Origin: an uncultured Prevotellaceae bacterium
GTDB lineage: Bacteria; Bacteroidota; Bacteroidia; Bacteroidales; Muribaculaceae
DNA: 37,721 bases
Assembly: GCA_900319525.1 (NCBI GenBank)
Contig: ONOU01000039.1
Coordinates: 1-37,721 of the forward strand
Reading direction: 5' to 3'
A program made the translations under genes and the position numbers. The notes beneath the pieces were generated by a model. The model did not search any database, had not been told where the DNA came from, and was given only the letters and a program-made list of their open reading frames with translations. Each line of letters begins with the position of its first letter. The stretch's first letter is position 1. Positions 7,684 to 16,405 of this stretch are shown here, piece by piece.

Positions 7684-8670
7684 ATGAATGTTGAAAAAGG
7701 CTACGTCGATGAGCCCATCGAGGCTGGCATCGACCTGAGAGAGGAAATACTGCGCTTGAAGAAGGAGCGCAACGCCATTATCATGGCGCACTACTACCAG
7801 CGGGAAGAGATCCAGCAGCTGGCTGACCACATAGGCGACAGCCTGGCTCTGGCACAGATGGCGGCCAAGACCGACGCTCCCGTGATCATCTTGTGTGGTG
7901 TGCACTTCATGGGCGAGACGGCCAAGATCCTGTGCCCGGACAAGACGGTTATCGTGCCCGACCTGAGTGCCGGCTGCTCGCTGGCCGACAGTTGTCCTGC
8001 CGACGAGTTTGAGCGCTTTGTCAACGAGCATCCTGACCACACGGTCATCAGCTATGTCAACACCAGTGCCGCCGTCAAGGCGGTGACCGATGTGGTGGTG
8101 ACCTCGTCCAATGCCAAGGAAATCGTGGGCAGTCTGCCGCAGGACGAGAAAATCATCTTTGGTCCCGACCGCAACTTGGGCAACTATATCAACAGCATCA
8201 CGGGTCGCGAGATGCTGCTGTGGGACGGCGCTTGCCACGTGCACGAGAAATTCAGTGCCGCCAAGCTGGCCGAACTCAAGCGCGAGCATCCTGATGCCAA
8301 GGTGCTGGTGCATCCCGAGTGCCCCAAGCCCGTGCGCATCATGGCCGACAAGGTGGGCTCCACCCAGGCCTTGTTGAACTTTGCTGTCGATGATGAGAGC
8401 CAGGAGTTCATCGTCTGCACCGAGAGCGGCATCCTCTTTGAGATGCAGCGCCGCTGCCCCGAGAAGACCTTTATTCCCGCCCCGCCCGAGGACGGCACCT
8501 GTGCCTGCAACGAGTGCGAGTACATGAAGCTCATCACGCTCGAGAAGCTCTATAACTCGCTCAAGTTCATGGCACCTGAGATCACAGTCGATCCCGGTAT
8601 TGCCGAGCGCGCCGTGCGTCCCATCCAGCGCATGCTCGACATTTCACGCGACCTGGGCATTATCAAGTAA
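7684..8670 (+). CDS. nadA: Quinolinate synthase
   Basis: A 328-residue cytoplasmic 4Fe-4S enzyme that condenses iminoaspartate with dihydroxyacetone phosphate to quinolinate, the de novo step to NAD. Family motifs include IMAHYYQREEIQ, HIGDSLALAQMA, CGVHFMGETAKIL, SAGCSLADSCP, FGPDRNLGNYI, GACHVHEKF, HPECP, DKVGSTQ and CACNECEYMKL. Likely cluster ligands, by analogy with the three Cys of E. coli NadA, are Cys98, Cys184 and Cys268 (or Cys265). No nadB or nadC is adjacent. The peroxidase gene follows after 21 bp, so the two are probably co-transcribed. The leader is long and AT-rich, consistent with the gap described at 7283-7613. Confidence 0.97.
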   Translation: MNVEKGYVDEPIEAGIDLREEILRLKKERNAIIMAHYYQREEIQQLADHIGDSLALAQMAAKTDAPVIILCGVHFMGETAKILCPDKTVIVPDLSAGCSLADSCPADEFERFVNEHPDHTVISYVNTSAAVKAVTDVVVTSSNAKEIVGSLPQDEKIIFGPDRNLGNYINSITGREMLLWDGACHVHEKFSAAKLAELKREHPDAKVLVHPECPKPVRIMADKVGSTQALLNFAVDDESQEFIVCTESGILFEMQRRCPEKTFIPAPPEDGTCACNECEYMKLITLEKLYNSLKFMAPEITVDPGIAERAVRPIQRMLDISRDLGIIK

Positions 8671-8691
8671 TTTTTTAAAATTCGAGTATAT

Positions 8692-9297
8692 ATGAAAAAG
8701 TTAAGCATTTTATCATTTTTCATCATATTTAATGTAATCAACATTATGTCACAGAACGTATATGATTTCACTGTGAAAGATCGTCGTGGCAACGACGTGT
8801 CATTAACCGAGTACAAGGGCAAGGTGTTGCTCATTGTCAACACGGCCACCCGTTGCGGTTTCACTCCGCAATACGAAGAGCTGGAGGCCCTGTACAAGCA
8901 GTACAAGGACCAGGGTCTTGAGATTCTCGACTTCCCTTGCAATCAGTTTGGTGAGCAGGCTCCTGGTACCGAGGAGGAAATCCACCAGTTCTGCACCCTG
9001 AATTTTGGTACTGAGTTTCCCCAGTTCAAGAAAATAGAGGTCAACGGCGAGAACGAGTCTCCGCTGTTCGCCTACTTGAAGGCACAACAGGGCTTCAAGG
9101 GCTTTGACAAGAATCATAAGATTGGTGCATTGCTCGACCAGATGCTGTCCAAGGCCGATCCCGACTATGCCAGCAAGCCCGACATCAAGTGGAATTTCAC
9201 CAAGTTCCTCATCGACCGCGAGGGTAACGTTGTGGAGCGCTATGAGCCCACCACCGACTGCAAGGTCATTGAGGAAGCCATCAAGAAACTCCTTTAA
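8692..9297 (+). CDS. Glutathione-peroxidase-family (thiol) peroxidase, exported
   Basis: A 201-residue thioredoxin-fold peroxidase. The catalytic tetrad is visible: Cys55 in NTATRCGFTPQY, Gln85 in FPCNQFGEQAPG, and Trp167-Asn168 in KWNFTKFLID. Like most bacterial members it uses Cys instead of selenocysteine, and probably takes electrons from thioredoxin; Cys83 is in FPCNQF, a position conserved in the family. The first 20 or so residues (MKKLSILSFFIIFNVINIMS) form a hydrophobic signal-like segment ending before QNVYDF, so it may act in the periplasm. A cytoplasmic form starting at the internal Met19 is possible. It lies 21 bp after nadA and shares its direction. Confidence 0.93.
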   Translation: MKKLSILSFFIIFNVINIMSQNVYDFTVKDRRGNDVSLTEYKGKVLLIVNTATRCGFTPQYEELEALYKQYKDQGLEILDFPCNQFGEQAPGTEEEIHQFCTLNFGTEFPQFKKIEVNGENESPLFAYLKAQQGFKGFDKNHKIGALLDQMLSKADPDYASKPDIKWNFTKFLIDREGNVVERYEPTTDCKVIEEAIKKLL

Positions 9298-9349
9298 TAT
9301 AATATCAATCAGGAACTAAAAACAGAGGACTAAAAAGTAAAAACTATAA

Positions 9350-12121
9350 ATGGACTATAATTATAAAGAGATAGAACAAAAGTGGCAACAATACTGGCGT
9401 GACCATCACACCTACAAGTGTGAGGTTGACAATAGCCGTCCCAAGTTCTATGTACTTGACATGTTCCCCTACCCCTCGGGAGCAGGATTGCACGTGGGAC
9501 ATCCCCTCGGCTACATTGCCAGCGACATCTATGCGCGCTACAAGCGCCTGAAAGGCTTCAATGTGTTGCATCCCATGGGCTATGATGCCTATGGTCTGCC
9601 TGCCGAGCAATATGCCATCCAGACGGGTCAACACCCCGAAATCACTACCAACAAGAACATCGCCCGCTATCGTGAACAGCTTGACAAGATCGGTTTCTGC
9701 TACGACTGGGACCGTGAGGTGCGCACTTGTGACCCCAAGTATTACAAGTGGACACAGTGGGCGTTCCTGCAGATGTTCAAGAGCTATTACAACACTGAGC
9801 TCGACAAGGCACGTCCCATCGAGGAACTGGTTGCCTACTTCGAGAAACACGGCACTGAGGGTTGCAATGCCCACACCAGCAGCACCGACGAGTTTACCGC
9901 CGACGAGTGGAATGCCATGACTCAGGTGCAGAAAAACGACGTGCTCATGAACTACCGCATTGCCTATCTGGGCAACACGATGGTCAACTGGTGTCCCAAG
10001 TTGGGTACTGTGCTTGCCAATGATGAGGTGAGCGAGGGCGTGTCGGTGCGCGGTGGCTATCCCGTGGAGCAGAAGATGATGAGGCAGTGGTGCCTGCGCG
10101 TGTCGGCCTATGCCGGACGCCTCTTGCGTGACCTGGACACCATCGAGTGGACCGAGTCCATCAAGGAGACCCAGCGCAACTGGATCGGTTACAGCGAGGG
10201 TGCCGAGATGACCTTCCCCATCGCCGACAGTGACAAGAGCCTGTTGATTTTCACCACCAGGGCCGATACCATCTTTGGTGTCACCTTTATGGTGCTGGCG
10301 CCCGAGAGCATCTATGTCGATGACGTGGTGACCGAGGACCAGCGTGCCGCTGTGGATGCTTATCTTGACGAGGTGAAGCACAAGACCGAGCGCGAGCGCA
10401 TGATCGAGAAAAAGGTGAGTGGCGTGTTCACCGGCAGCTATGCCATCAACCCCATTTCCAAGAAGCGGATTCCCATCTACATCAGTGACTATGTGCTGGC
10501 TGGCTACGGCACGGGCGCCATCATGGCCGTTCCCGCCCATGACAGCCGTGACTATGCCTTTGCCCGTCATTTCGACCTGCCCATTATTCCGTTGATTGAG
10601 GGTGCCGACGTCAGCGAGGAAAGTTTTGACGCCAAGGAAGGCATCATGACCAATTCCTCCAACGAGTATCTGCAGCTCAACGGCCTCCAGGTCAAGGAAG
10701 CCATTGCCAAGACCAAGCAGTATATCGAAGAGGCCGGCATCGGCCACGTCAAGGTGAATTACCGCCTGAGGGACGCCATCTTCAGCCGTCAGCGCTACTG
10801 GGGCGAGCCGTTCCCCATCTACTATGATGAGAACAATCAGCCGCAGCCCCTCGACGAGAGCCAGTTGCCGCTGCAGTTGCCCGAGGTGGATAAGTTCCTG
10901 CCTACCGAGACGGGTGAGCCGCCCCTTGGACGTGCCAAGAATTGGGTGACCACCGACGGTTATCCCTTGGAGCTGAATACCATGCCGGGCTTTGCAGGCT
11001 CGTCGGCCTACTACCTGCGCTACATGGATCCGCACAACGACGAGGCGCTCGTTTCTCGTCAGGCCGATGAGTATTGGCGGCAGGTGGACCTTTATGTGGG
11101 TGGTACCGAGCATGCCACGGGACACTTGATTTACAGCCGTTTCTGGAACAAGTTCCTCTATGACTACGGTTACGTATGTGAGGCTGAGCCGTTCCGTAAG
11201 CTCGTCAACCAGGGCATGATCCAGGGTCGCAGCAACTTTGTTTACCGCATCAAGGACACCAACAAGTTTGTTTCGCTGAACCTCAAGGATGACTATGACG
11301 TCACGCCCATCCATGTCGATGTCAACATCGTCGATAAGGATGCCCTCGACATCGAGAAGTTCTGCCAGTGGCGCCCCGAGTTCAAGGATGCCGAGTTTAT
11401 CCTCGAGAACGGCAAGTACATCTGTGGCTGGGCCATAGAAAAAATGTCCAAGTCGATGTTCAACGTCGTCAATCCCGACGACATTGTGGACGATTACGGT
11501 GCCGACACCCTGCGCCTGTATGAGATGTTCCTGGGTCCCGTCGAGGCCAGCAAGCCCTGGGACACCAACGGCATCGACGGCGTGAACCGCTTCCTCAAGC
11601 GCCTGTGGGCACTCTTCTACAAGGGCGACACGATGCAGCTCACCGATGAGCAGCCCAGTGCCGAGGCCCTCAAGTCGGTTCACAAGCTCATCAAGAAGGT
11701 GAGCGGCGACATTGAGTCCTTCAGCTACAACACGTCAGTGGCTGCCTTCATGATCTGTGTCAACGAGTTGACCAGCATGAAGTGCCGCGCCCGCGCGGTC
11801 TATGAGCCGCTGGTAGTGCTGCTGGCGCCCTTCGCGCCCCACATTGCCGAGGAGCTGTGGCACGTGCTGGGACACGACACCACCGTGTGTGACGCCCAGT
11901 GGCCCGCATGGAACGAGGACTACTTGAAGGAATCGACGGTGAAATATACCGTCCTGTTCAACGGCAAGCCCCGTTACAACATCGAGGTGCCCGCCGGAAC
12001 GGCACAGGACGAGGTGCAGCGCGTCGCCCTCGCCGACGAGGGTGCCGCCCGCTGGCTCGACGGCAAGCAGCCCAAGAAGGTCATCGTTGTTCCCAACAAG
12101 ATCGTCAACGTCGTCGTTTAA
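9350..12121 (+). CDS. leuS: Leucyl-tRNA synthetase
   Basis: A 923-residue class Ia aminoacyl-tRNA synthetase that charges tRNA-Leu. The HIGH-type motif is HVGH (48-51, in [16 protein letters not shown]) and the KMSKS loop is at 698-702. The inserted editing domain has the threonine-rich site [12 protein letters not shown] and [17 protein letters not shown]. The C-terminus carries the anticodon-binding helical bundle with [13 protein letters not shown] and a final small domain ending [14 protein letters not shown]. Length is typical of bacterial LeuRS with the editing domain. An A-rich leader of about 50 bp follows the peroxidase gene. A long hairpin lies directly after the stop. Confidence 0.98.
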   Translation: MDYNYKEIEQKWQQYWRDHHTYKCEVDNSRPKFYVLDMFPYPSGAGLHVGHPLGYIASDIYARYKRLKGFNVLHPMGYDAYGLPAEQYAIQTGQHPEITTNKNIARYREQLDKIGFCYDWDREVRTCDPKYYKWTQWAFLQMFKSYYNTELDKARPIEELVAYFEKHGTEGCNAHTSSTDEFTADEWNAMTQVQKNDVLMNYRIAYLGNTMVNWCPKLGTVLANDEVSEGVSVRGGYPVEQKMMRQWCLRVSAYAGRLLRDLDTIEWTESIKETQRNWIGYSEGAEMTFPIADSDKSLLIFTTRADTIFGVTFMVLAPESIYVDDVVTEDQRAAVDAYLDEVKHKTERERMIEKKVSGVFTGSYAINPISKKRIPIYISDYVLAGYGTGAIMAVPAHDSRDYAFARHFDLPIIPLIEGADVSEESFDAKEGIMTNSSNEYLQLNGLQVKEAIAKTKQYIEEAGIGHVKVNYRLRDAIFSRQRYWGEPFPIYYDENNQPQPLDESQLPLQLPEVDKFLPTETGEPPLGRAKNWVTTDGYPLELNTMPGFAGSSAYYLRYMDPHNDEALVSRQADEYWRQVDLYVGGTEHATGHLIYSRFWNKFLYDYGYVCEAEPFRKLVNQGMIQGRSNFVYRIKDTNKFVSLNLKDDYDVTPIHVDVNIVDKDALDIEKFCQWRPEFKDAEFILENGKYICGWAIEKMSKSMFNVVNPDDIVDDYGADTLRLYEMFLGPVEASKPWDTNGIDGVNRFLKRLWALFYKGDTMQLTDEQPSAEALKSVHKLIKKVSGDIESFSYNTSVAAFMICVNELTSMKCRARAVYEPLVVLLAPFAPHIAEELWHVLGHDTTVCDAQWPAWNEDYLKESTVKYTVLFNGKPRYNIEVPAGTAQDEVQRVALADEGAARWLDGKQPKKVIVVPNKIVNVVV

Positions 12122-12126
12122 ATCTT

Positions 12127-12203
12127 AAACGGCGAATTATGCGAATTAAACGAATTGGGCATTAACTGCGTAGCTTTCGTTTAATTTGCATAATTCGCCG
12201 TTT
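12127..12203. repeat. 28-bp inverted repeat between leuS and rdgB, with a third half-site at the rdgB start
   Basis: Arms at 12127-12154 and 12176-12203 pair over 28 bp with a single G-U-type mismatch around a 21-nt loop; TTT follows the right arm. A further copy of the arm end, ATAATTCGCCGTTT (12212-12225), sits directly before the rdgB ATG at 12226. The structure could terminate leuS transcripts. Because the left arm can also pair with the third copy, it could also mask the rdgB start. It may equally be a REP-like palindromic repeat. Confidence 0.7.
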
Positions 12204-12225
12204 TTTAAAATATAATTCGCCGTTT

Positions 12226-12804
12226 ATGAAAAAGATTGTATTTGCGACCAACAATGCGCACAAGTTACAAGAGCTGCGCCAGATGATAGGTGACCGCTAT
12301 GAGGTGATGGGCCTGGCCGACATAGGTTGTCATGAAGATATTCCCGAGACTGCCGATACCATTGAGGGAAACGCCCGCATGAAGGCGGAGTATGTCAAGG
12401 AGCACTACGGTTATGACTGCTTCAGCGACGACACGGGACTGGAAATCGACGCCCTGGGTGGCGAGCCTGGGGTGCACTCGGCGCGCTATGCCGGGCCCGG
12501 CCACGACAGCGAGGCCAACATCGACAAGGTGCTCAATAAGCTTGACGGCATTACCGAGCGCACTGCTCGCTTCCGCACCGCCATTGTGCTCATTCAGGGT
12601 GACGAGATGCACATGTTTGAGGGTCAGGTCGAGGGCGTTATCCTCACCGAGCGCCACGGTACGGGCGGCTTTGGCTACGATAGCATCTTCCAGCCCGTGG
12701 AGGGTGACGGCAGCACCTTTGCCCAGATGTCGCCCCAGGACAAGAACCGCATCAGCCACCGCGGCCGCGCCGTCTCCCGCCTTGTCTCCTACCTGAACAA
12801 ATAA
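12226..12804 (+). CDS. rdgB: XTP/dITP pyrophosphatase (HAM1/RdgB family)
   Basis: A 192-residue cytoplasmic house-cleaning enzyme that hydrolyses XTP, dITP and ITP to monophosphates, keeping deaminated purines out of DNA. Motifs are FATNNAHKLQEL (6-17), the metal-binding SDDTGLEIDALGGEPGVHSARYAG (around residue 66), FGYDSIF, FAQMSPQDKNRISHRGRA and a normal C-terminus. The length is standard. It follows leuS in the same direction, but the intervening hairpin probably separates or modulates the two. A hairpin-type repeat follows the stop. Confidence 0.97.
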   Translation: MKKIVFATNNAHKLQELRQMIGDRYEVMGLADIGCHEDIPETADTIEGNARMKAEYVKEHYGYDCFSDDTGLEIDALGGEPGVHSARYAGPGHDSEANIDKVLNKLDGITERTARFRTAIVLIQGDEMHMFEGQVEGVILTERHGTGGFGYDSIFQPVEGDGSTFAQMSPQDKNRISHRGRAVSRLVSYLNK

Positions 12805-12836
12805 GGCTTTAGGAAGCATCCGCGTTCTTCTTTGGC

Positions 12837-12975
12837 CTCACGCTAAGTCGCAAAGCCGCTAAGTTTTATGATTTGAAGACAAGAAGGACAAAAAAGACAA
12901 AATATTGATTATCAATTAAATAATCATTTATTTATTGTCCTTTTTGTCTTTCTTTCTTCCTTCTCATGTGAAATG
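12837..12975. repeat. Dispersed hairpin repeat, copy 1
   Basis: It begins with a CGCTAAGTCGCAAAG-type tract. Next come inverted arms GAAGACAAGAAGGACAA and TTGTCC-TTTTTGTCTTTC around an AT-rich core with ATTGATTATCAATTAAATAA. A second copy with the same order lies at 16244-16370. Both sit between the 3' ends of converging genes, so they may also end transcription in both directions. Confidence 0.75.
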
Positions 12976-12979
12976 GGCC

Positions 12980-14686
12980 TCACTCAATGATTTGGTCAAT
13001 ACTATTATACTGCATGATGTAGCTGTCAAGTCCTGCTTGCAAGTTCATGGCCTCAGCCACGCGGCGCTTTTTGTTGTAGGCCGAGTGCGCCTCCTTATAG
13101 CCCATGCAGGCCATAATCACCGACGTGGGCAATCCGCAACAGTAAAGTGCCAGATAATTGATGTCGGTCTTATTCAGCGCGGGATAAGTGGCAATAGATT
13201 CATCAATGATGTTGTTATACTGACTATTGACATATGTTCTCAATCCTACCCAGAACGATTCATTCATGTTGCTGATACTGTATGATTGCTCAAATGCTTT
13301 ATTAAAGTCTTTTTTTGCTTTTTCTTTTTCAGATGCAAATTTCTCAACCAATTGAGTATAGACTTCAACTTGATGTCTTATGGTATCCTTGAGTTCATCA
13401 CTCAAAGTTTTTAGGGCAATGAGCCGTGGCGTTAACTGAGCCACATCATCACGTAGCCGTTCAATTGTATCCTGCCTCTCTTGCAACTCACGACTACGGC
13501 TATTAATATAATGCTTCATTGCTATGATTACTATAACAAGTAGTGAGATGCCCAGCAGTGACATTAGCCAGCGGTTGCGGTACTGTAATGATTGTTTCTC
13601 TAATTCTTCGTTATCAAACTTCGTTTCCACTTCTCGTAGTCGCTGTTGCAAATTATTGGTTACCAGTGAATCTGCCAAATGATGGGATGTGTCATTGTGT
13701 TTCTTGAACAAGTCAATGTCGCCACAACATTGAGCAATCTCGGCACAACAGTCATGGTAAAAGACTTTCAACTCATCATTGAGATTTTCCTCTTTTATCT
13801 GGCTCAGATACAGGCTGGCCGAGTCAACCATATTGAGTCGTGCTAGGGTGTAGGCTGCTACCAGTTTGAGGTGGTCTCGTCGAGTAGATGGGCAGTATGA
13901 GCTTTCCAGTATCGATAAAACAATGCTTTTGGCCAGTTCAATGTCATGACGATTGCTGCTATACATCTTCAAGTCAGCAAGATAACTAAGGCTGGACATT
14001 TCTAAGTCCATCTCTTGACAATTATGAGCTATATCTGATGCACGTTCAAGGTAGATTAATGAACTGTCGACTTGTGAATTGGCATTGTATGAACGGCCAA
14101 TCATTGACATGCAGTTCGCGATATAAAAACTGTCAGGCACTTGCTCAAAATGATGCAGTGCTGCTTTAAAAAACACAATGTCAGAGCTATCTGCCACCAG
14201 GTGATCGCTGTACAGGCTCCCTATTCTCATCTTGGTGTACCCCAGATTGAAATGATCGTCTGGGGCTGCAATGCTTATTGCCTGCTTATAAATGGCCATG
14301 GCGGCCTCTGGCTCGCCCATGACCTCGGTGACAACCCCTTTATAGATGTATGCGCGAGTTAGTTTCTCTTGCTCGCCACGATGGTGCTTGTAGTAGTTAA
14401 GCGCTACGTTAATGGTACTATCACTGTTGATGTCCACATAACAGCGGTACTGCGCTTGCGTCAGCAGCAACGCATGATAGGCACGGTTTGCAGCACCATC
14501 AAGCCTACTGGCATTGATGGCTTCGAGCACTTGCAGGGCACTGTCAGGGTTATTCGCCCGCATCAGACTATCGGCCTTTGACAATCTCTTGTCGTAATGA
14601 TTAGTGCCACCACGATAGTTACATGATTGGAATAAAGCCAGCGCAGCAAGTATTACTACAACGATTATATCCATTTTCGTGTTCAT
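12980..14686 (-). CDS. TPR-containing membrane-bound regulator with C-terminal HTH-like domain
   Basis: A 568-residue protein. The N-terminus (MNTKMDIIVVVILAALALFQSC) is a signal segment with a lipobox-like FQSC. Residues about 30-360 form TPR-type helical repeats (ADSLMRANNPDSALQVLEAI, AYIYKGVVTEVMGEPEAAMAIYKQAI), predicted periplasmic. A single membrane helix (WLMSLLGISLLVIVIIAM) follows at about residue 375. Next come a cytoplasmic coiled coil (RELQERQDTIERLRDDV) and a C-terminal domain with LNKTDINYLALYCCGLPTSVIMACMGY, resembling a LuxR-like helix-turn-helix. This layout is widespread in Bacteroidetes and is thought to link an envelope signal to transcription; the signal and targets are unknown. 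The ATG at 14686 was chosen over an in-frame TTG at 14725, which would overlap the -7 box. The next Met (14674) is an alternative. Confidence 0.75.
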   Translation of the reverse strand: MNTKMDIIVVVILAALALFQSCNYRGGTNHYDKRLSKADSLMRANNPDSALQVLEAINASRLDGAANRAYHALLLTQAQYRCYVDINSDSTINVALNYYKHHRGEQEKLTRAYIYKGVVTEVMGEPEAAMAIYKQAISIAAPDDHFNLGYTKMRIGSLYSDHLVADSSDIVFFKAALHHFEQVPDSFYIANCMSMIGRSYNANSQVDSSLIYLERASDIAHNCQEMDLEMSSLSYLADLKMYSSNRHDIELAKSIVLSILESSYCPSTRRDHLKLVAAYTLARLNMVDSASLYLSQIKEENLNDELKVFYHDCCAEIAQCCGDIDLFKKHNDTSHHLADSLVTNNLQQRLREVETKFDNEELEKQSLQYRNRWLMSLLGISLLVIVIIAMKHYINSRSRELQERQDTIERLRDDVAQLTPRLIALKTLSDELKDTIRHQVEVYTQLVEKFASEKEKAKKDFNKAFEQSYSISNMNESFWVGLRTYVNSQYNNIIDESIATYPALNKTDINYLALYCCGLPTSVIMACMGYKEAHSAYNKKRRVAEAMNLQAGLDSYIMQYNSIDQIIE

Positions 14687-14691
14687 AATGA

Positions 14692-14699
14692 CAAAATTA
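14692..14699 (-). promoter_or_regulatory. -7 box abutting the TPR regulator start
   Basis: Minus-strand TAATTTTG (plus CAAAATTA) lies only 5 nt before the ATG at 14686. A TTTG lies 23 nt upstream (plus CAAA, 14723-14726), longer than usual spacing. If used, transcription would start at or inside the first codon, giving a leaderless mRNA or use of the Met at 14674. Confidence 0.5.
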
Positions 14700-14824
14700 G
14701 CAAAAAATTCGGATTTGAGACCCAAAATCCGAGACCCTTTTTGACACGTTACACCAATGTTACATTATTTTTTATTAAATAGCTGATAACAAGATATATA
14801 ATTATGTAATTGTTACTTAAAAAT

Positions 14825-14857
14825 TTTGGTGAAAACGATTATAAAACTGTAAATTTG
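14825..14857 (+). promoter_or_regulatory. Bacteroidetes-type promoter for the small secreted protein gene
   Basis: TTTG at 14825-14828, 21 nt, then TAAATTTG at 14850-14857. The start codon is at 14883, leaving a leader of about 18-20 nt. Confidence 0.65.
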
Positions 14858-14882
14858 CATTAAACATATTAAAAGTAACAAC

Positions 14883-15260
14883 ATGCATAAACGTATAGTT
14901 ATATTTCTTTTTTTGATGTTTGCGGCTATGCAAATTTTTGCCGATGCAAACCGTAAAGTGATTGTCCTCGACAGCAAAGGTGGGCCACGCTCGGGCAATC
15001 CGTTGTATTATGACATGCCTGCGGCTTATTATGAGTATAGCCCTAAAGGTCAATTGATTATCATTGATGGCGGCGGTGCTGTGAGTTACTATGACGTGGA
15101 GATCAGTTCTGCAACTACGGGAGCGGTGGAAATGACCACAACCGTCAGCGGCACCTACGACACGTTCAACATCTCCTCGCTGAGCGCCGGCACCCACGTC
15201 ATCACCATTGACTCCCCCTCGGGCAACACCTTCGAGGGAACGTGTTTTTATAAAAGTTAG
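14883..15260 (+). CDS. Small secreted protein, DUF3244-like
   Basis: A 125-residue protein with a signal peptide (MHKRIVIFLFLMFAAMQIFA). A short beta-rich domain follows: KVIVLDSKGG, PKGQLIIIDGGGAVSYYDVEI, and ISSLSAGTHVITIDSPSGNTFEG near the C-terminus. The pattern of a strand pair followed by 'S-L-x-x-G-x-h-x-I-x-I' is like DUF3244 and other small immunoglobulin-like secreted modules of Bacteroides; this is recognition by pattern only. It probably acts outside the cytoplasm. The next gene, also secreted, starts 60 bp later with its own -7-like box. Confidence 0.65.
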   Translation: MHKRIVIFLFLMFAAMQIFADANRKVIVLDSKGGPRSGNPLYYDMPAAYYEYSPKGQLIIIDGGGAVSYYDVEISSATTGAVEMTTTVSGTYDTFNISSLSAGTHVITIDSPSGNTFEGTCFYKS

Positions 15261-15280
15261 TTATTCTGATCAATTTCTAC

Positions 15281-15288
15281 TATTTTTG
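15281..15288 (+). promoter_or_regulatory. -7-like box before the 15321 gene
   Basis: TATTTTTG fits TAnnTTTG and lies 32 nt before the ATG at 15321. No convincing -33 TTTG is present. Confidence 0.4.
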
Positions 15289-15320
15289 CAAATAAGTTTA
15301 ACAATTAAATACAGAAAGCA

Positions 15321-16211
15321 ATGAAAAAGACATTACTATTAACGTTTTTGGCGCTACTGGGTATAACCCAGGCCGTGGCGCAGGAATACGAGTACGTCCC
15401 GTTCGTTCGCGAAGGCGTCAAGTGGGTGTACTTTTATATTAATGAACCTACTCCTGTTCACGGGGTAGACGCTGATTTAGCTTTAGGTAGAGTATTTTTG
15501 ACTCTAGAGTTGAAAGGCGATACTGTGATAGGAGGCAAGACTTACAAGGCTATGCACAAATACTATGGTAATTCAATCAACAATGAGAATGATACCATTC
15601 CTGTATATCTTCGAGAGGATAATAAGATAGTATATGGCATCATGCTTGGAGGCCCAGAAAGTCTCAATCGTGACTGTTTTCTAGGTTATGGATTCGATGA
15701 TATCTTTTATTTGAATATTTGGGATGGAAATGAGTTTGTACTCTACGATTTTAATGATACACCGCATTATTACGAAAACTTCTTTAATTATAGTGATTGT
15801 GACCCTGATAATAAGTTATTGAACTTTCTCTACAGTGATACTATAACTCTAGGGAATAAGCCTGCTAAGCGCAATATATTCAAATACCGATTCAATAATA
15901 TTTGCTTTATTGAGGGTATTGGTTATGACGGACCAAATTCGGGATATCCATTGGCCTACATGTATTCAGAGTTGATGAGTGACCCACCTTTCCACTTGAG
16001 TCATGTTATCGAGGATGGCAATATTATCTACAAAGGCTTCTGGTACGACCCCGACAACATGACGGGCATCGACGAGGTTGTGGCCGAGCAGCGTCCGCGC
16101 CGCGTGCATGACGACAACTACTACAACCTAATGGGCCAGCCCGTGGGCAAGACGTTGCCGACCACTCCCGGCATCTACATCCACCAGGGAAAGAAGATTG
16201 TCATTCGGTGA
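15321..16211 (+). CDS. Secreted protein of unknown function with a sorting-like C-terminal tail
   Basis: A 296-residue protein with a signal peptide (MKKTLLLTFLALLGITQAVA, cleaved before QEYEY). The central region (about 30-235) is rich in Tyr, Asn and Asp and has no motif I recognise; EGVKWVYFY and GDTVIGGKTYKAM resemble a recurrent module of Bacteroidales secreted proteins. The C-terminus, NYYNLMGQPVGKTLPTTPGI followed by YIHQGKKIVIR, resembles the T9SS type A sorting tail ('Y-x-h-x-G-x-x-h ... GhYhh-x-x-G-x-K'), but is short. The core DNA (about 15430-16030) is clearly more AT-rich than both ends, which suggests a patchwork origin. Confidence 0.65.
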   Translation: MKKTLLLTFLALLGITQAVAQEYEYVPFVREGVKWVYFYINEPTPVHGVDADLALGRVFLTLELKGDTVIGGKTYKAMHKYYGNSINNENDTIPVYLREDNKIVYGIMLGGPESLNRDCFLGYGFDDIFYLNIWDGNEFVLYDFNDTPHYYENFFNYSDCDPDNKLLNFLYSDTITLGNKPAKRNIFKYRFNNICFIEGIGYDGPNSGYPLAYMYSELMSDPPFHLSHVIEDGNIIYKGFWYDPDNMTGIDEVVAEQRPRRVHDDNYYNLMGQPVGKTLPTTPGIYIHQGKKIVIR

Positions 16212-16243
16212 GCGGACCTTTGGCCCGCGAGCCTCACCCTCAT

Positions 16244-16370
16244 GAACTCGCGCTAAGGCGCAGGGACGCAAAGTTTTTGGATTTGAAGACAAGAAGGACA
16301 AAATATTGATTGTCAATTAAATAATCATTTGTTGTCCTTCTTGTCTTTCTTGTCTTCCCATGAGAAATAG
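16244..16370. repeat. Dispersed hairpin repeat, copy 2
   Basis: It has the same order as copy 1 (12837-12975): a CGCGCTAAGGCGCAGGGACG-type tract, then GAAGACAAGAAGGACAA, an AT-rich core with ATTGATTGTCAATTAAATAA, then TTGTCCTTCTTGTCTT. The arms pair perfectly over at least 16 bp. It lies between converging genes (15321-16211 and 16406-18385). The rest of the gap, 16371-16405, holds only a short CTCTAGA duplication. Confidence 0.75.
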
Positions 16371-16405
16371 AGTGCGCAAGTTCCCTAAACGTTAAACTCT
16401 AGACT

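Noticed and set aside
9344-11683. Leftward reading frame of 779 codons across leuS
   Set aside because: It is antisense to an unmistakable leucyl-tRNA synthetase. Its composition (Val, Leu, His, Gly) is that of a shadow frame, and it has no signal or motif.
12837-16370. Composite transposon bounded by the two compound repeats
   Set aside because: There is no transposase between them, the copies are only partly identical, and the enclosed genes are not obviously one mobile unit.
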